Notes: generated by a model not told the origin, from the sequence alone. 64,000 nucleotides of DNA from Ceratodon purpureus (GCA_014871385.1 CM026424.1:15280892-15344891), one strand, 5' to 3'. Positions 22,701 through 33,300 are shown, numbered from the stretch's first letter. Translations and numbers: made by a program.

Positions 22701-23359
22701 TGGAGATTTGGTCCCTTGCTCGGGATTGCACTCTTGCTTGTAGTTTGTGAGGTTGGGTATAGGCTTTGCGGGTGACAAGGTCACTTGCCGCCAACACCCG
22801 TGTTCTTGGGCTTGGTGTTGTAGGGATTTTATCTTTCATGTAAATTGTGCATTCTATTTGTTCTTGGAAATTTGGTTTTGTTGGAGATTTTGGTCACTTG
22901 CCTTGGATTGCACTTTTGCTCGTAGTTTGTGGGGTTGGGTGTAGGCTTTGTGGGTAATAAAGTCACTTGCCGCCAAAAGTCTTGTTTTATTTTTACATTT
23001 GAAGGATTTTTTTATTTATTTTTATTTTTTATTTTTTTTGGAATGGTTAAGTCTTTAGGTTTGGAAATTGGTGGTTTTGGGAATGAATAGCTATGTCACT
23101 ACAACCTGCAAGTAGTACAAATACAGAACCCCAATGTTATTATATTTTAACGGCACATGACAATAACTTCATTGAAATCAAATTTATTTCAAGCATTCCA
23201 TCTAGTATAGAATGAAATAAAAAAAACATAGAAGAGTGAAATTACCAGGATTTCAAAACACATTGAACTTCTTCTACATATCGAAATATTGACTCGATGT
23301 TCTTGAAGACACGAATTGGGAATTCACTCCATCTTCCTCATATGAATTCCATAACTCTT
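19774..23359. promoter_or_regulatory. Upstream region of the left DNAJC11-like gene: GC-rich leader then AT-rich DNA
   Basis: The first 650 bases upstream of the ATG are GC-rich, with a CCTGAG/CCGGAG-type hexamer run at about 19899-19930 and a telo-box in reverse (TAGGGTTT, 20242-20249), consistent with a core promoter and 5' UTR. Beyond about 20.6 kb the DNA becomes strongly AT-rich with no gene. It contains a run of ten C at 21849-21858 and a diverged 181-base tandem duplication near 22.6-23.0 kb. The same sequence is in the right arm at 30365-33950. Confidence 0.6.
22644..22982. repeat. Diverged tandem duplication (about 181-base unit), left arm
   Basis: Two copies begin GATTTTATCTTTCATGT at 22644 and 22825 and run in parallel through CACTTGCCGCCAA. 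They differ at many positions, so this duplication is older than the arm duplication, which carries both units in each arm. Confidence 0.8.
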
Positions 23360-23821
23360 TTAAATCCTCCAAATCCATGCATCCTTGTACTTGCAATAAT
23401 AATTAACACTATCAGCAAAACTAAATCCTGTTGATATTGTCCAATGAAAAATCATACTAGGAATGGTCATCATTGTTATCGCTCTCATGTCTGGATGTTG
23501 CAGAACACTGTGCACTTCGTAGCTTTCCATTTCACTCTCTGAAATGGCAAAATGGTGATATGCAAATGCTTCTATGAAGCGTCGTTTTTCAAAAGTAGCC
23601 TCCAATAAACCTTTTCGCCTTAAGAATTGTTTAAAACGATCACTGTTTCGATTAGGTACAATGTACCAAATTTTTGGTGCACCGAGAACCAATAAATTGA
23701 AAGTGGCCAACACACTATCCTCGACATGAATTGAAGTTCTCGTGCCAAACATGGATGCAATGATAGCACCCCTCGTAACTCCATAAATGATTTTTGTGGC
23801 TTTTAAAGTACAATGTTTCTT
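23360..23821 (-). CDS. JmjC-domain exon, left copy
   Basis: A terminal exon of 153 codons starting after a splice acceptor (TTTTGTATTCACGTGCAG) and ending with TAA at 23360. The peptide spans the JmjC core: HVED supplies the HxE iron ligands, NLLVLGAPKIWY keeps the Asn and Lys equivalent to the 2-oxoglutarate contacts of KDM4 enzymes, and FHWTISTGFSFADSVNYY supplies the distal His. All expected catalytic residues are present, so an oxygenase or histone demethylase role is plausible. No JmjN or PHD domain is visible. The 5' exons are not identified; a zinc-finger exon lies upstream on the same strand at 24192-24437. The protein sequence is identical to the right copy. Confidence 0.72.
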   Translation of the reverse strand, partial: KKHCTLKATKIIYGVTRGAIIASMFGTRTSIHVEDSVLATFNLLVLGAPKIWYIVPNRNSDRFKQFLRRKGLLEATFEKRRFIEAFAYHHFAISESEMESYEVHSVLQHPDMRAITMMTIPSMIFHWTISTGFSFADSVNYYCKYKDAWIWRI

Positions 23822-23956
23822 CTGCACGTGAATACAAAAGTCATCAGCAATCAATATGTTTTGTTGGAATCAGAACTTGATGACCCTCCAAGTGTAGAAA
23901 GACTTCGTGGTTGTGTTGATGCTAGGGGGTCTCCTAGATTGTGGGGTTTCCACTGA

Positions 23957-24268
23957 AGTGAAAGGAGTGATTTTGAAGAAGAGGAAGAGCAAGATTTGGA
24001 AGAAGAACAAGATTTGGAAGAAGTTCCAGATTTGGAAGAACTAGAAGGACCAGTTTTGATTACTAGGAAGAAAATATGGACAAGTGAAGAAAAGAACGCC
24101 TTTAAGGAAGGATTCAAAAAATTTGGGAAGAAGTGGAAGAAAATAAAAAATGTTTATCTAGTGCTTTTAAGGGATAGGACTTCCACAGCTATTAAGGATT
24201 TCTGGAGAAATCATGCTGTGGATGGTGCAAGAGCACCAAAACGGATGAAATTTTTTTCAATGGAATAA
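23957..24268 (+). pseudogene. Telobox-type Myb/SANT domain fragment
   Basis: The open frame begins with an acidic Glu/Asp/Leu stretch and then encodes KKIWTSEEKNAFKEGFKKFG, a Lys-rich stretch, and RTSTAIKDFWRNH. The spacing of aromatic residues and the final KDFWRN match the telobox Myb domain (consensus VDLKDKWRN) of plant telomeric-repeat-binding and related proteins. The same frame is open on the other side of one TGA (23954-23956) back into the left arm, so the piece is either an exon whose splice site I cannot see or a decayed gene. It ends at 24268, soon after the domain. DNA-binding function is inferred only from the domain. Confidence 0.55.
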
Positions 24269-24437
24269 AAGTAGCATATTCCTTCTTTCTAGGAATAACA
24301 AGCATAGGAAATATGAATTTCCTATAGTTGTCAAATAAGATTGTCTGATGCTTCTTCCCACTCATATGCACCTGCATTTGAGTATCGTGGTAGTCGACAT
24401 TACACAGGGTACACCTCATCTTGCCCTGGTTGCCCAT
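24192..24437 (-). CDS. U1/matrin-type C2H2 zinc-finger exon
   Basis: From the ATG at 24437 the peptide contains CTLC, eleven residues, then HMSGKKH, that is C-x2-C-x11-H-x5-H, the spacing of U1/matrin-type fingers that bind RNA or structured nucleic acid. It is followed by TILFDNYRKF and a less protein-like tail, so the real exon probably ends before about 24290. It lies on the same strand as, and about 370 bases upstream of, the left JmjC exon, and could belong to that gene. It overlaps the tail of the opposite-strand Myb fragment. Confidence 0.4.
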   Translation of the reverse strand: MGNQGKMRCTLCNVDYHDTQMQVHMSGKKHQTILFDNYRKFIFPMLVIPRKKEYATFIPLKKISSVLVLLHHPQHDFSRNP

Positions 24438-25971
24438 CACATTGCCATTGTCAATAAACAAACACTATTTGATAAAAGAAAACCAGAAATTGAAACAAAA
24501 ATCTTAGGAACTTGAAACACACTGTGCTGAAGCATCTTAATGTGATCAAAAGTTCATTGAGAAAGACTGTCCTTTGAGCATGTTTTAATAACTCTCAGAA
24601 GCAAGTCTTGCCAATGAACTTTGCCCACACTAAGCAGTGCAGACATCATGCACTCACCGTGAAGAGATTCACACATTCTGAGAATGGTGGCCTTGGTAAG
24701 GCAAGTGCATGATGTGTGCACTGTGCCTCATACAATATACAATGTGCTTCATACAATATACAATCCTCGCAAATACATTGACTCTAAAAAGCTAGAAAAC
24801 GATGCAAACGTCACCTTCGCAGCTGAAATGGTCAAAGCCTCTCAGAACATGATGCTCCTTTCTCCTGTCACGTATGCTTCTTCAACTGCACATACGATTC
24901 CATGATCAGATGCTTCTGCTGGCACATATCTATGCTAAAAGCATAGCTTGAGCGGCCATATACAACATTTATCCCAGAAAAATTCAACTCATCCTAACTT
25001 ATATAAAATGTGCTTATGTAAATGCAGAGAAATACTCTACACTCAATAAATGTGTCAATGCGACAAGTTTTTTCTACCATATCATTTCCGTGAGGAACAA
25101 GTACCAAGTCACTAGAAAACTTGGGCTAGCACTTTTCCCTTCATACGAAGAAAGATCCAAGAAATCTACAGCTATTCCAGTACTAAAATGAAAAACTGAA
25201 CCATTTGTAATCCCCTAAACCAATCGACCGAAAGAGGTAGAATCAAAGACAAGAAACTCAAAAAACAAAGAAACAAAGAAAGAGGCACCAGTGTATTTAA
25301 TGTGAAAAGAATTTAGACAATTAGATCTAACAGTGCTCAGTCTAAAGTTTCAGTTGGTGAATGTCAAGTGTACCAGAGGCATTATGTGTGCTGACTTTCT
25401 TTTCTTGAGCTCCCGCAGCTGGGACCTGCCCATGGAATACCCCAAAAGTTAGGAGATACTCAACAATGAAATTAAACATTTCCATTACAGAATCAGCAAT
25501 TCGTAGCCAGTAATTAAAACTATTGCCTACCTTCAATAATGTTAGCTATATCACCACAATTTAGATAAGAATGAGGCTATACACTGTCGTCTTTTACCCA
25601 AATGTTTCCATTAATTCATATGGTCATATGGTCAAGAGGATGTAAAAAGCTAGCAATAAAAACGCTGCAAAAAACAGGAAGAAAACTATGTTAAGATATT
25701 TTATACCTTTGCTCCAAAGAAACATGCAAGGTCTTTGATACAAGAATTGATATATAAACGGTAACTAGAAAACAAAACATGCTTAGCATCTTCCTTACCC
25801 CAGAAGCTGAAGAAGACTCAGCAGTCTAGACGATGTTGGGAAAAAGAGGAGACGTTCAGAATGAGGAACTTGTTCTTTGAAGGACTCTCTGACAGGCATT
25901 TCGACTTCACGGACGAATCGGTTCAAAAGTCTGGTTAAAAAGGCACGTGGAAAGACAAATTGCACCTAGTT

Positions 25972-26011
25972 TCAGGGTTTAGGGTCAGGGTTTAGGGTTA
26001 TGGTTTAGGGG
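25972..26011. repeat. Short interstitial telomere-like tract (TTTAGGG type)
   Basis: The tract reads CAGGGTTTAGGG, TCAGGGTTTAGGG and TTATGGTTTAGGGG in succession: three exact TTTAGGG heptamers plus degenerate units. TTTAGGG is the common plant telomere repeat. The length is too short for a functional telomere. It could be a remnant of a chromosome break repair or a cluster of promoter telo-boxes. Confidence 0.75.
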
Positions 26012-26814
26012 TTTTTTTTATGTCCAAAAAACACATTGAGAGACCTACTATGTGGAGATTATGATTAAAACCTTCATTCGATAATTTATTCTGCAAATGC
26101 AGAATGACATGACACAGCCCGAGAATTAAACTCTTTGTGGTTGCCGGCAGGCTCTACGACATCACACATGACAAATGTCCAGTAGAGGCATATGATTCAT
26201 GACATTTCGACATTCTACAGCAGACAATCTGAGCTGCAAGAATGAGTATGAGAAGTGGAAATTGCACCTGAATAGTTGTGATCCGACGTAGAGGGTCACA
26301 CAAACCCTAGTAGGTGATTGATATGTACACGTTAGAAACAGACTTCATGCATGAGTCCTAGATCAAACCGTAACTTTTAACCCTAAATCATAATGCAAGA
26401 CCCAGCTATGTGAGGATCCTCGTATACGACTCTATGATGATCAAATTCAGAAGTGATGCAAAAAAAAAACCCTCTAAAAGGTCGCCTAGAAACAGTATTG
26501 CTATGTCAAGGAGAGATCACTCAATGCAATCAACGCAATCAACTGCCACTGAGATGCATGACTACAAGAAGAGCAACGCACTAGACAGAAAGCAACGCTG
26601 TGATTGTAATGTCCAGAGTTTATTGAAATAAGTCCGTAGACTCAGCAAAATAATGTGAGCGAGTAAGCTCCACAATCGCTAACCCTAATAACTCCATGAA
26701 CACATACCGAAGATTACAGGTAACTAAAAATGTGTGCAATCTGTTGTGAACACTTAAAGTGCATGAGAGTTCTACAGTGCCCCCTCCAGAATGTGTTCCT
26801 CTTAATTGTGCAGG

Positions 26815-27060
26815 TGTCTTTCCTTCGCATTAGCCGGTCAGACGGCTAGAAGTTCTACATCTACACGGGCACCAAAAAGAAGCACCTTCCAGCCGATACG
26901 AGCGCCGACAGGAGTGACTGGTTCGGGGTCTTATCTTCATCAAAGGAATTTTTCCTTCGAAATTCTATGCTCATGCGTGTGCTGGCTTCTTCTGAGTAGA
27001 TTACCATCTCTTATGATAAGTTTAGGAAGAACCTTTTGGAATGTGGATTGACTGATACCT
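26815..27060 (+). pseudogene. Fragment of an oxysterol-binding-protein-related (ORP) PH domain
   Basis: After a splice-acceptor-like AATTGTGCAG, one frame reads a plant ORP pattern: KFYIYTGTKKKHLPADTSAD, then RSDWFGVLSSSKEFFLRNSM, RVLASSE, ITISYDKFRKNLLECGLTD. This fits the end of the PH domain and the segment after it in plant ORP1-type proteins (consensus like KFYIFTGTKTLHLRAESRED and LRERLLECGL). Three in-frame stops interrupt it: before KFYIYTG, after LASSE and after GLTDT. No oxysterol-binding domain is seen nearby. I read it as a decayed exon or exon pair of a host gene. Confidence 0.7.
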
Positions 27061-27572
27061 AGAGGTGATACCATGGTCGTGAGACCAGCAGAGCTGACTC
27101 CTTCATCGACTCAAGCTGCAACTCAACTTGCGATCTAAGCCGGCATCCCTCCTGTGAGTTCTTACTGCTTACACTTCCTCATTCTTCAGTTTGTTCACAA
27201 GTGTGTCATGGACTCACCCTAGAGAAGACTCTGCAATCACTGTCCTGCGTGCGCTTCCCTTGAGTTAGACTACCGCATTGACTAGGGTTTGGTAGCTGCT
27301 TTTGCACTCTCTCTGTTTGTTGTCTTCAATTTTACGAGGTTTGCTTTTGTTGTTGCAATGGTTGTTTTTGGCCATGTACGCATTTCGTCGTTTCGATTAC
27401 TGCTGGTGTTCGTGCGTGCCAGCATTGTGATGGATTGCTTCCTAATAATTACAGGTTAGAGGAGGTGGTTTAGGAGGCAGCACGGGCGCTCTGAATTTCT
27501 CACGCTAATTTCGTGACAGCTGAGGATATTCACGAGCAGTTTCCATTTCGATGACCTTCAGCCCGTTGCAAA

Positions 27573-28321
27573 ATGGACGGAGCCGTTGTGCCCGAGACTC
27601 ACAAAAGGGATCGTCGCCAAGCAGTTTTAAATTATGAATTCATGAAAGAGTAAGTGCTTGGAATTTCTGACAATGCAACTTCGTCGTGCTTCTGGCTTCA
27701 TGGAAATCTTTTATGAGCTTCGATCATGTGTGTCACTCGCTTTTGAGGTCAAGTTACCTTAAACCGATTCGTAATCCTCGATCGTGTCGGAATTTTAGTC
27801 TAGGGTTTTCTTCTTTTAACAGTCCGCTAGAATGTCTTGCTTCGGAAAAGTAGGTCATCAGGTTTGGCCGCTCGTGGATTTTATTTCGTAAAAGATTATC
27901 TCTGGGGCATCTCAACCTCTTCGCCATGATTAATTCAAACGTTTCAATATTTGCAGGCTGATGGAGAGTAGTGAGGAGGTTTAGGTATAGATAATATGGA
28001 AGACAAATTGCCAAAGAAACGTGCAAACCATGAGTTCAGCTGCTGGTCCTGTTGGTAGAACTGCCGAGGCAGATTTCCGTGCTGGAGATCGATGAGCAGC
28101 CACTTGTTACAAATACAGCTGTAGCAAAGGTGAGAAGTTGCTAGTATTTGACTTGTTGTGTGGTAGGTTGAAATACTCAAGGCGAATATACTTCAGGGAT
28201 GTATTCCCGTGTTCATGCATTCCATAATCCAATATATGTAATAGGTAATATATGTCTTACATTTTTCTCGGTTTTCGCTTGGCAGGTTGCTGCTGCACAT
28301 TTGCCAGATGCATTATGTTAG
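27573..28321 (+). other. Exon-like pieces of an unidentified gene
   Basis: A leader with a telo-box (27282-27290) precedes an ATG at 27573, in a frame reading MDGAVVPETHKRDRRQAVLN up to a GTAAGT donor at 27650. Further on, a frame ending EIDEQPLVTNTAVAK stops at a GTGAG donor (28130), and an acceptor GGCAG (28281-28285) is followed by VAAAHLPDAL. The splice sites and protein-like text suggest a real or former gene, but frames close soon after each piece and I do not recognise the family. Confidence 0.25.
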
Positions 28322-29235
28322 AAAACAACTTTCCTACATGGGAAAAATATACCCCAAAAATAACCCTGCAAAAAAAAGCTCAGAATCCTTCAGTTGGTGG
28401 TTTTAGGACAGTCGACCCTATTAGGTCCAAATAACTTAGAGCCATTGCATGTGGAGTGCAGAATCTGCGAATTTAGGCGCGGATTGATCGCGACACGGGA
28501 AACTCCAATTCGTTGGTAAGTGCTTGATAGTGGCAGGTCCCTTGAGCCGCTTGCTTTTTAGCGACGATTTTTTCTACGAGATGGCCTCTGTTATGGCTTC
28601 TGTTTCCTTATCAAAAGTGGCAGAGGTTGATTAGGTGCTTTTTTGGGCTCTCCCTATGTGTCTGCAAACTCGTGGCTCCTCTCTCCCTTTCCTTAGGTGA
28701 CGATTCTTCTGTCGGTTTTTAGTTTCGCGATCGGATGAAAGTTTCATCGGCAGATTTCACATTCTTAAGCGACTGTAGACTGCGTGTTATTGTGATCGAA
28801 TTGGCTCGCCGTGAGCCTAGAGCTTTTTTAGAGAGGTTGACGAAGTCAATGAGCGAGCGTTTAAGACACTATTCCTCAAACTACTATTCTTTACCGACGA
28901 TGTGATTGCGAGAACGAGTGATCACCGCTTTCTTCAGTCTTTAGAGATACTTTAGGCGGGGAGCATTGATAGAGATTAGGAGTGACTGCCTTCAATCTCG
29001 CAGAAGCAATTTGATTGTAGAGCAACTTAGAGGTCTCAACTTCCCGCGTAATTTTACCAGTGTGATCACCGCGCCACTTTTGCAAGTTCGTTGATAAAGT
29101 AGCAACATATGTGTGTTGCGAGAGAGATTGGAGCGCTGAACAACACCGCTCCGCGCTTTTCAGAGTGTAAGGTGGACTTAAAATTTTGAAAGCAATGCGG
29201 AAAACAAGGAGCAATTGATGTGATGGTAGACAATC

Positions 29236-29897
29236 ATGGAGGATGACGAAAGTGGTGGTTCATCATTGAATTCCAGTGATGGAGGGTCTGGGAGCTGGTC
29301 GCCGAGTCCATCTCTTAATAAAAATGCTTCTCAGCAGGTGCCGAGTATGGAAGGTCTGCATTTCCTTCCCTTGAAATCCTGGTCCAGTTGTAAGGCTTTT
29401 CTCTGTCCGCAACAATCAAAAAGAATTTCATACTGAGAGCAGAATATTTCGGATGTCTTGCTCATCAAGATGGTTCTCTCGTTGCTTAGAAAAGTGGATT
29501 TCATCTGTGATAGGAGCTTATAGTAGAATGGAGTCACAACAGCTTTTAAGCAATCATTTTTACACTCGGCAATTTTCAAGAGCACGGCCAGAGCAGTCAG
29601 ATGAAGATTTCGACGTGGAGACAGATGAAGAGGGGTTGAACAACAACAAGGACATAATGCAGGAGAGGATGGATCAGAAAGTGATTACGATAGAGTTAAC
29701 GAAGAAACGCAGTTGCTACAGAAGTATAATGCTGCTCATTACAGCAAAGTAGATCATGAAGAGAAAATTAGGTGTAGAGCAACATTCAATTTGCCTCTCG
29801 CCGGTGATAAAAACAGACACAGATTGGAACAGTCGACTCCGGCCTTCGCCGAAACTCAATTGCTAGAGAATTATGATCTAAACTGCTATGGAACATC
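29236..29897 (+). other. Acidic open frames upstream of the right JmjC exon
   Basis: An ATG at 29236 opens MEDDESGGSSLNSSDGGSGS. Further on, two frames carry acidic text, PEQSDEDFDVETDEEG and GEDGSESDYDRVNEETQLLQ, the latter running to TQLLENYDLNCYGTSA just before the arm boundary at 29898. The frame does not pass directly into the JmjC frame, so splicing or decay is required. It may be the N-terminal part of a chromatin-type protein that once continued into the JmjC exon, but that link is an inference. Confidence 0.3.
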
Positions 29898-29902
29898 TGC
29901 AG

Positions 29903-30364
29903 AAGAAACATTGTACTTTAAAAGCCACAAAAATCATTTATGGAGTTACGAGGGGTGCTATCATTGCATCCATGTTTGGCACGAGAACTTCAATTCATGT
30001 CGAGGATAGTGTGTTGGCCACTTTCAATTTATTGGTTCTCGGTGCACCAAAAATTTGGTACATTGTACCTAATCGAAACAGTGATCGTTTTAAACAATTC
30101 TTAAGGCGAAAAGGTTTATTGGAGGCTACTTTTGAAAAACGACGCTTCATAGAAGCATTTGCATATCACCATTTTGCCATTTCAGAGAGTGAAATGGAAA
30201 GCTACGAAGTGCACAGTGTTCTGCAACATCCAGACATGAGAGCGATAACAATGATGACCATTCCTAGTATGATTTTTCATTGGACAATATCAACAGGATT
30301 TAGTTTTGCTGATAGTGTTAATTATTATTGCAAGTACAAGGATGCATGGATTTGGAGGATTTAA
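29903..30364 (+). CDS. JmjC-domain exon, right copy
   Basis: Same 153 codons as the left copy, read on the plus strand from the acceptor CATCTGCAG to a TAA at 30362-30364. An in-frame ATG exists 15 bases upstream (29888), outside the duplicated part, giving a 158-residue frame beginning MEHLQKKHC. If translated from there, this copy alone would be a small free-standing JmjC protein. The HxE, distal His, and the Asn and Lys predicted to contact 2-oxoglutarate are kept. Upstream context differs from the left copy, so at most one copy can retain its original 5' exons. Confidence 0.7.
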   Translation, partial: KKHCTLKATKIIYGVTRGAIIASMFGTRTSIHVEDSVLATFNLLVLGAPKIWYIVPNRNSDRFKQFLRRKGLLEATFEKRRFIEAFAYHHFAISESEMESYEVHSVLQHPDMRAITMMTIPSMIFHWTISTGFSFADSVNYYCKYKDAWIWRI

Positions 30365-33300
30365 AAGAGTTATGGAATTCATATGAGGAAGATGGAGTGA
30401 ATTCCCAATTCGTGTCTTCAAGAACATCGAGTCAATATTTCGATATGTAGAAGAAGTTCAATGTGTTTTGAAATCCTGGTAATTTCACTCTTCTATGTTT
30501 TTTTTATTTCATTCTATACTAGATGGAATGCTTGAAATAAATTTTATTTCAATGAAGTTATTGTCATGTGCCGTTAAAATATAATAACATTGGGGTTCTG
30601 TATTTGTACTACTTGCAGGTTGTAGTGACATAGCTATTCATTCCCAAAACCACCAATTTCCAAACCTAAAGACTTAACCATTCCAAAAAAAATAAAAAAT
30701 AAAAATAAATAAAAAAATCCTTCAAATGTAAAAATAAAACAAGACTTTTGGCGGCAAGTGACTTTATTACCCACAAAGCCTACACCCAACCCCACAAACT
30801 ACGAGCAAAAGTGCAATCCAAGGCAAGTGACCAAAATCTCCAACAAAACCAAATTTCCAAGAACAAATAGAATGCACAATTTACATGAAAGATAAAATCC
30901 CTACAACACCAAGCCCAAGAACACGGGTGTTGGCGGCAAGTGACCTTGTCACCCGCAAAGCCTATACCCAACCTCACAAACTACAAGCAAGAGTGCAATC
31001 CCGAGCAAGGGACCAAATCTCCAACGAAAGCAAGTTTACAAGACCAAATAGAGTGCACAATTCACATGAAAGATAAAATCTTGCCCTCTTTAGTTTTTTG
31101 TTAATATTTCCAAAACGATCTCGGATTTGTTTTGGAAAAACATTTTCAAAATCTAAATCTCTTCATTTTTTAAGAGATTGTAAATAAATAATTAAATCAA
31201 ATGTTATCAAAATGAATAAAATTTTATTGAGCTGAATTCATTTCAAATCACAAGATTTAAATTTGTAATACTACAAGATTTGAAATTTTAAGCCAATAGA
31301 GCATGGATTTAGACCAAATTCAATTGTTTATAATAGTACAAAGTATAAGTTATTTTTAACATTCAACTTATAATTCACCATATTTTTTTCAACTCATAAT
31401 ACCGTCAAAATGGCATAAAATCTCTCAAGGTCATTGAATATAAAGCAAAGATTTTATATTTAAAATCGCGGTCATAGTCATTAGTATATTTCCAATTTAG
31501 ACAAAATAATATGTTTATTGTTTTACTACAAGATTTAATTTTACATTTTAAACCATTTCATTTCAAAAACTTTGTGACGCTGGGAATGTTCAGTTTCAGG
31601 GTGATTACCGCTTAGGATTATAAGAGTCAAGCAATTCTGAAGTAGGAATTGAAGTACAGTCTGCAGAATTTTTTTAGTTGTGGATGAATTAAAAAACATT
31701 AACCAAGAATTAGAAGTTAATGTAAGTCCTAGGCTTAGTTTGTCCAACTCTTTTAGGGTTTTTCACACTTTGAGTCCACATTTTCAGAGTAAAAAAGTTT
31801 ACAGTTTTTTATGCAACTACGTTATAGGCTTAATATAATTAAGAAATTATGAACTTTTACGTAAAGGGGGGGGGGTGTGATTTGAAAATGCACATTTTTT
31901 TGTATTAGTAAGATTTATCATATCATATTAATATTTCATAACTTGAATGTATAAGTTACATTATTGTTGAATTATTTTACAATGCAATGGCATCATTTCA
32001 TGAACAAGGATATATGTAGTAAGGATCACTAAACTTGTGTAGAAATTTTTCCTTGACGTCCATATTTCTTTTATTGTTTTTTACGATACAAATTTTTACT
32101 ACACACTACAAAGTGCATATTTTAACTTTACTCTTTTTCAAAAAAGGCTTGATCAGGGATGAAGAGTTTTCTTAAATCTTATTTTTTTTCAAATTTAATA
32201 AAAATTGAATCATGGCCTAGATTTTTCTAAGATATAATATTTTATAAAGTTAATTAAAAAAATCCAAAAATAACTGATTTTAATATTTTCTACCTTCTAC
32301 TATAGCATTTTTCTCTTCTATTTGGACTTTTCTTCTATCCTTGTCTCTATGCCATATCCTCTTCGTATCAATCATATTTTTTGTCTTATTTGTAGTCTTT
32401 CTCATCTTCTTTGGGATCCGCATGCTTCTATTGTTCTTATTTTTTTGCACCACATTTATTTGATTTGTCTATATGTAAGTCTGCAATGATTGTTGAGTTT
32501 GTTTAGTATGTTTTGATTCTATGTTCAGTTATGTGCGCTGGTATCTAAAAATACTCAATTCATCCAAGTTGGTGATTTAGGTAGAATTAAGTACATACCA
32601 TGCATGAAAGACAATTGCAATGATTATAGATTAGTAATTAATACCTTTGTTGTAAGTGGTGTTGAGATGTAAGAAAAAAGAGTTGATGGCATTGTATGAT
32701 AAAGCATATACATCAAAATCTACAAGCACTGTCAAACATAATTTGATAACTTCCCAATAAAATTTAGTAACTTCTCAAAAATCTTTGGGAGATGTGTTGA
32801 ATATACTCTAAAAAGACCACCAACAAAAATTCTAATAATGAAAAAATGTGCTAATAAGAAATGTCATTAGCTAAATCTAAAGAGCAATACGTGATCAACT
32901 ATTGATATGCCCATGAAAAGCCACTGACATAAAAAAATCAATTACCAACAAATTTGCATTAACATCAATTGTTAATAGGATCTAAAATAGTCGGTTGTTG
33001 TTTTACCAAACTCATTAGTGTTTGAACTTAAATCTAAACATCACGTCAACTCGTTCCATAAAGCATTACCCATCAAACTCATGACCACCTACACCACAAC
33101 CTAAAACATTAAGTCAACTGGTCCCTCAATGTACACACATCAAATTCGGTAGCACCTTAACCTCAATCCAAAGGTGTGATCATCCGGTCCATTGAAGTAT
33201 ACGCATCACACTCAAGATTTGAGGTAAACTGGTCCGCTTACACGAGAGCATTCCAGGATCATGTTGCTTGCTTAGACGAGGAGGGGCTTGTAAACCGTCA

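Larger units (their letters stand above)
12850..23826 (+). repeat. Left arm of a large inverted duplication
   Basis: The reverse complement of this segment is nearly identical to 29898-40976. Positions pair with a constant sum of 53724 from the inner edge through the first half of the gene, then 53726 after a 2-base intron indel, and 53826 at the outer edge after a 9-base indel and an indel of about 85 bases. Reading both arms I found about two dozen differences, so the arms are not a verbatim copy. The arm contains an unknown open frame, a DNAJC11-like gene, its AT-rich upstream region and a JmjC exon. The inner edge falls at a TGCAG splice acceptor shared by both arms. Confidence 0.95.
23827..29897. 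other. Single-copy spacer between the two arms
   Basis: About 6.1 kb not repeated in inverted form. It holds a telobox Myb fragment, a zinc-finger exon, a telomere-like tract, an ORP pleckstrin-homology fragment with in-frame stops, several telo-box motifs (26302-26310, 27282-27290, 27801-27808) and exon-like pieces. Between these, 24460-25970, 26020-26800 and 28440-29230 show nothing I can name. The mixture of decayed fragments suggests a gene graveyard or a set of pseudogenised exons. Confidence 0.6.

Noticed and set aside
23851-24117. Ser/Lys-rich minus-strand frame between the left JmjC exon and the zinc finger
   Set aside because: It is the antisense of the acidic and Myb-coding frame, which has the far better domain match; Ser/Lys text mirrors the Glu/Asp repeat.
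24460-25970. Search for a gene in this part of the spacer
   Set aside because: Only short frames without domains were seen; I leave it unannotated.
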